Of a stretch of 9,095 nucleotides of DNA, positions 6,636-9,095 are shown piece after piece (position 1 is the first letter of the stretch; each line of letters begins with the position of its first letter). The DNA is from Pseudomonadota bacterium (GTDB lineage Bacteria > Pseudomonadota > Gammaproteobacteria > Pseudomonadales > Azotimanducaceae). A model generated the notes under the pieces. That model saw only the letters and a list, made by a program, of their open reading frames with translations. It was not told the origin of the DNA and made no database searches. Location: assembly GCA_027621895.1 (NCBI GenBank), contig JAQCAK010000050.1, forward strand, positions 1 through 9,095, in the 5' to 3' direction. The position numbers and the translations under genes are program-made.

Positions 6636-8042
6636 ATGTCCGCAGTAGGTACAGAAGGGAATCCGCTAAGAGTCGCGATCATTGGTTCAGGGCCGGCAGG
6701 TTTTTATACCGTCAGCAACTTTCAGAAGCAGAAAGACCTGGTCGTTGAATTCGATATGTTCGACAGGCTGCCAACGCCGTTCGGACTGGTTCGTGCCGGC
6801 GTTGCGCCGGATCACCAGAAGGACAAATCGGTGACCCGGGCCTATGACAAAAGTGCACAGCTGCCCAATTTTCGATTTTACGGCAACGTGGAGTATGGCC
6901 AGGACATTTCCCTTGATGACCTGAAGCGGCACTACCACCAGATTATTTTTACCACAGGTGCGCCATTTGACCGCAACCTGGATATTCCCGGTGAAGACCT
7001 GGACGGCAGCTTTTCAGCGACCGAGTTCGTGGCCTGGTACAACGGTCATCCACATTTTGCCGACCGGGAGTTTGATCTCACTCAGGAGAACGTCGCGATC
7101 GTGGGTATCGGCAATGTGGCCATGGATGTGGCGCGAATTCTCTGTAAAACCTACGAGGAACTGGCTGTTACGGATATAGCGGACCATGCCCTTGAAGCGC
7201 TGAAAAACAGCAAAGTGAAGAATGTTTACATATTAGGCCGACGTGGACCTGCACAGGCGGCTTTCACACCACCTGAAATCAAGGAGATGGGTGAGTTCGC
7301 AGATGCGGATGTCACCGTGCTGGCAGACGAGGCGGTTGTCGATCCGGACAGCGAGGCGGAACTCGAGGCCAGTGGCGACAAGAATGCCCGCAAGAACGTT
7401 GAAACGATCCAGGAATACGCGGCACGCCCGATCGAAGGCAAGAAACGCCTGTTGACGATCCGCTTCCTGGTCTCACCGACAGAATTGATTGGCGAGGACG
7501 GCAAGGTAACCGCGATCAAGATCGTGAGGAACAAGCTGGTGAAAGGCGACGACGGCTCGATTCGACCGAAGGCAACCGGGGAAACCGAAACCATTCCTGC
7601 CGGGCTGGTGTTCAGGTCCGTGGGTTACAAGGGCCAGCCACTGCCGGATATTCCCTATCATGAAGACTGGGGCACGATCCTGAATGAGCAGGGCCGGGTT
7701 GTTGAACACGATGGATCCCCGGTGACCGGGCTTTACACGGCCGGCTGGATCAAGCGGGGGCCGAGTGGTGTTATCGGAACCAACAAGACCTGTGCACAGG
7801 AAACGGTCGCCTGCATGGTTGAAGACCTGGTGGCGGGTAAGTACGTGGAGCCGGAGGATGCCTCAATTGAGGGGGCGAAGGCCCTGATCGAATCCCGACA
7901 GGCGAATGCCATCAGCTACCAGGAATGGCTCAATATCAATGACGTGGAAATCAGCAAGGGTGAAGAACAGGGGCGCCCCCGGGTCAAGTTCACCAATGTT
8001 GCAGAGATGATCAAGGTGGCGACTTCTTCATTCCGGTCTTAA
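6636..8042 (+). CDS. Adrenodoxin-reductase/FprA-type ferredoxin-NADP+ reductase (FAD flavoprotein)
   Basis: A 468-residue flavoenzyme of the glutathione-reductase fold that moves electrons between NADPH and ferredoxin. Mycobacterial FprA, of similar length (456), is the closest family I recognise; this is not the plant or Fpr-type reductase. Seen: the FAD-binding Rossmann motif GSGPAG (17-22); the family signature RLPTPFGLVRAGVAPDHQ (44-61); the ATG-like TTGAP motif (106-110); the second dinucleotide fold GIGNVAMDVARIL (157-169); GRRGPAQAAFT (201-211), with the Arg pair expected to contact the NADPH 2'-phosphate; and the C-terminal FAD motif GWIKRGPSGVIGTNK (370-384). All functional motifs are intact. 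It is the first gene of the rightward transcript, 49 nt before the pilU-like gene, and no ferredoxin gene lies in the window. The protein is soluble, with no signal peptide. The redox partner and pathway are unknown. Confidence 0.93.
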   Translation: MSAVGTEGNPLRVAIIGSGPAGFYTVSNFQKQKDLVVEFDMFDRLPTPFGLVRAGVAPDHQKDKSVTRAYDKSAQLPNFRFYGNVEYGQDISLDDLKRHYHQIIFTTGAPFDRNLDIPGEDLDGSFSATEFVAWYNGHPHFADREFDLTQENVAIVGIGNVAMDVARILCKTYEELAVTDIADHALEALKNSKVKNVYILGRRGPAQAAFTPPEIKEMGEFADADVTVLADEAVVDPDSEAELEASGDKNARKNVETIQEYAARPIEGKKRLLTIRFLVSPTELIGEDGKVTAIKIVRNKLVKGDDGSIRPKATGETETIPAGLVFRSVGYKGQPLPDIPYHEDWGTILNEQGRVVEHDGSPVTGLYTAGWIKRGPSGVIGTNKTCAQETVACMVEDLVAGKYVEPEDASIEGAKALIESRQANAISYQEWLNINDVEISKGEEQGRPRVKFTNVAEMIKVATSSFRS

Positions 8043-8064
8043 GACCATGATAGTCAGACCATGA
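8042..8064 (+). repeat. Short direct repeat AGACCATGA in the reductase-pilU gap
   Basis: Two perfect 9-bp copies, at 8042-8050 and 8056-8064, have a 14-bp period and begin at the last base of the reductase stop codon. It is probably a local duplication. No function is evident, and neither internal ATG opens a supported ORF. Confidence 0.4.
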
Positions 8065-8079
8065 CAGAGGCGGCGCTCC

Positions 8080-8086
8080 GGAGGAA
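8080..8086 (+). promoter_or_regulatory. Ribosome binding site of the pilU-like gene
   Basis: GGAGGAA lies 5 nt before the ATG at 8092. It is a strong Shine-Dalgarno match that fixes the start and gives an N-terminus aligning with PilU (a short helix followed by RKGAADLF). Confidence 0.8.
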
Positions 8087-8091
8087 TCAGG

Positions 8092-9095
8092 ATGGAAACC
8101 GACATAGCGGCCTACCTTTCACTCATGGTGCGCAAAGGCGCGGCTGATCTTTTCTGCACGGTTGGCGCACCGGTCAGTCTGAGTATCGATGGCAAGATTC
8201 TGCCCGTGGGCCATGACGTGCTCGACTCCCAGACCAACCGCGCCATGATCTATTCGATCCTGTCGGACGACCAGATTCGTGAGTTCGAAGAAAATTTCGA
8301 ACTGAATATGGGCATTTCCTACCAGGGTATCGGCCGATTTCGTGTCAATGTCTACCGCCAGCGTGGCGAGGTGGCGATGGTCGTTCGCCACGTCAAGGAC
8401 CAGATCCCGGCATTTGCGGAGCTTGGCCTCCCGGACATCCTGAAGCAGATCGTGATGGAGAAAAGCGGCCTGGTACTTGTGGTCGGCGCGACGGGTTCAG
8501 GGAAATCCACAACCCTGGCGAGCATGATCGATTATCGCAACAGCAATGACCGCGGCCACATCATCACGATCGAGAATCCCATTGAGTTCGTTCACGAGCA
8601 CAAGAAATCGCTGGTCGATCAACGGGAGGTCGGTCTGGATACGCGCTCTTACAACCAGGCCCTGGAAAATGTGCTTCGGGAAGCACCGAATGTCATCGTG
8701 ATCGGCGAGATCCGTGACAAGGAAGGGATGAAGCACGCGGTTCATTACGCGGAAACCGGCCACCTGTGCCTCTCGACTCTGCACGCCAGCAACTCGTTCC
8801 AGGCCTTTGAGCGCATCCTTAACTTTTTTGAACCATCCGCCCATCATGCGCTGCTGGGTGACCTGTCCCAGCACCTTCGGGCGATCATTGCCCAGCGTCT
8901 CGTAAAAATGCCGGGATGCGGGCGCACGGCGGCTGTCGAGGTGCTGCTCAATTCTCCCTATATCTCTGACCTGATTGCCGAGGGTGAGATCGGCCAGATC
9001 CACGATGCCATGGAGCGAGCAGAGACCGACGGCATGCAGACTTTCGATCATGCGCTTTACAATCTTGTCCACGATGGCCGGATCGAACCCGCGGA
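8092..9095 (+). CDS. pilU: PilT/PilU-family type IV pilus retraction ATPase, PilU-like (C-terminus cut by window edge)
   Basis: A cytoplasmic hexameric secretion-type ATPase that powers retraction of type IV pili; PilU works as an accessory motor together with PilT. 334 codons are visible; Pseudomonas PilU has 382 residues, so about 50 are missing. Seen: the N-terminal PAS-like domain opening RKGAADLFCTVGAPVSLSIDG; GIGRFRVNVYRQR; Walker A GATGSGKST (132-140); an Asp-box reading IENPIEFVHEH (160-170) where PilT and PilU usually have IEDPIE; QREVGLDT; Walker B VIVIGEIRD with Glu206; and the His-box STLHASN (228-234) then ERILNFF. The C-terminal PilT motif AIRNLIRE is replaced by YISDLIAEGE, as expected for PilU, and TDGMQTFDHALYNL matches PilU closely. 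Assignment to PilU over PilT rests on these C-terminal features and on EFEENFELNMGISYQGIGRF. The gene follows the reductase by 49 nt; pilT is not adjacent on this side. Confidence 0.9.
   Translation, partial: METDIAAYLSLMVRKGAADLFCTVGAPVSLSIDGKILPVGHDVLDSQTNRAMIYSILSDDQIREFEENFELNMGISYQGIGRFRVNVYRQRGEVAMVVRHVKDQIPAFAELGLPDILKQIVMEKSGLVLVVGATGSGKSTTLASMIDYRNSNDRGHIITIENPIEFVHEHKKSLVDQREVGLDTRSYNQALENVLREAPNVIVIGEIRDKEGMKHAVHYAETGHLCLSTLHASNSFQAFERILNFFEPSAHHALLGDLSQHLRAIIAQRLVKMPGCGRTAAVEVLLNSPYISDLIAEGEIGQIHDAMERAETDGMQTFDHALYNLVHDGRIEPA

Noticed and set aside
8061..8147. Short ORF starting at ATG 8061 and overlapping the pilU-like start
   Set aside because: It has no ribosome binding site, is out of frame with pilU, and its product shows no features.
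8497..9072. 191-codon minus-strand open frame opposite the pilU-like gene
   Set aside because: The plus strand encodes intact Walker A, Walker B and His-box motifs here; the minus-strand frame is a shadow.

Overview
The window looks like chromosomal housekeeping DNA from a GC-rich member of the Gammaproteobacteria. The reasons are an E. coli/Pseudomonas-like MutY (catalytic residues and cluster cysteines at the same numbering as E. coli), an asmA-mutY gene order as in pseudomonads, and a PilU-type type IV pilus ATPase that aligns with Pseudomonas PilU. No phage, insertion sequence, CRISPR array, tRNA or rRNA was seen. Genus cannot be fixed from the sequence alone.

Left part (1-6400, all minus strand). 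Reading in the direction of transcription there are four genes: a 962-residue membrane protein with an MFS/NTP-exchanger-like 12-helix domain followed by a long HEAT-repeat tail (6400-3512); a 141-residue stand-alone cyclic-nucleotide-binding domain (3391-2966); an AsmA-family envelope protein (2936-888); and mutY (887 to the left edge, its C-terminal part cut off). The last three are tightly packed (29 nt, then 0 nt between stop and start) and are probably one transcript. The 120-nt gap between the transporter and the CNB gene holds no recognisable terminator, so all four may be co-transcribed.

Middle (6401-6635). This 235-nt divergent intergenic region is the only sizeable non-coding stretch. 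It must contain the start signals for both directions. It holds several small inverted repeats but no convincing consensus promoter.

Right part (6636-9095, plus strand). An adrenodoxin-reductase/FprA-like ferredoxin-NADP+ reductase is followed after 49 nt by a PilT/PilU-family ATPase, which runs off the right edge.

Most notable is the transporter-HEAT protein and the downstream CNB domain. The two genes lie in the same reading frame, separated only by two in-frame stop codons. This suggests a membrane exchanger with a cyclic-nucleotide sensor, encoded here as two polypeptides. The remaining genes are recognisable, ordinary family members.
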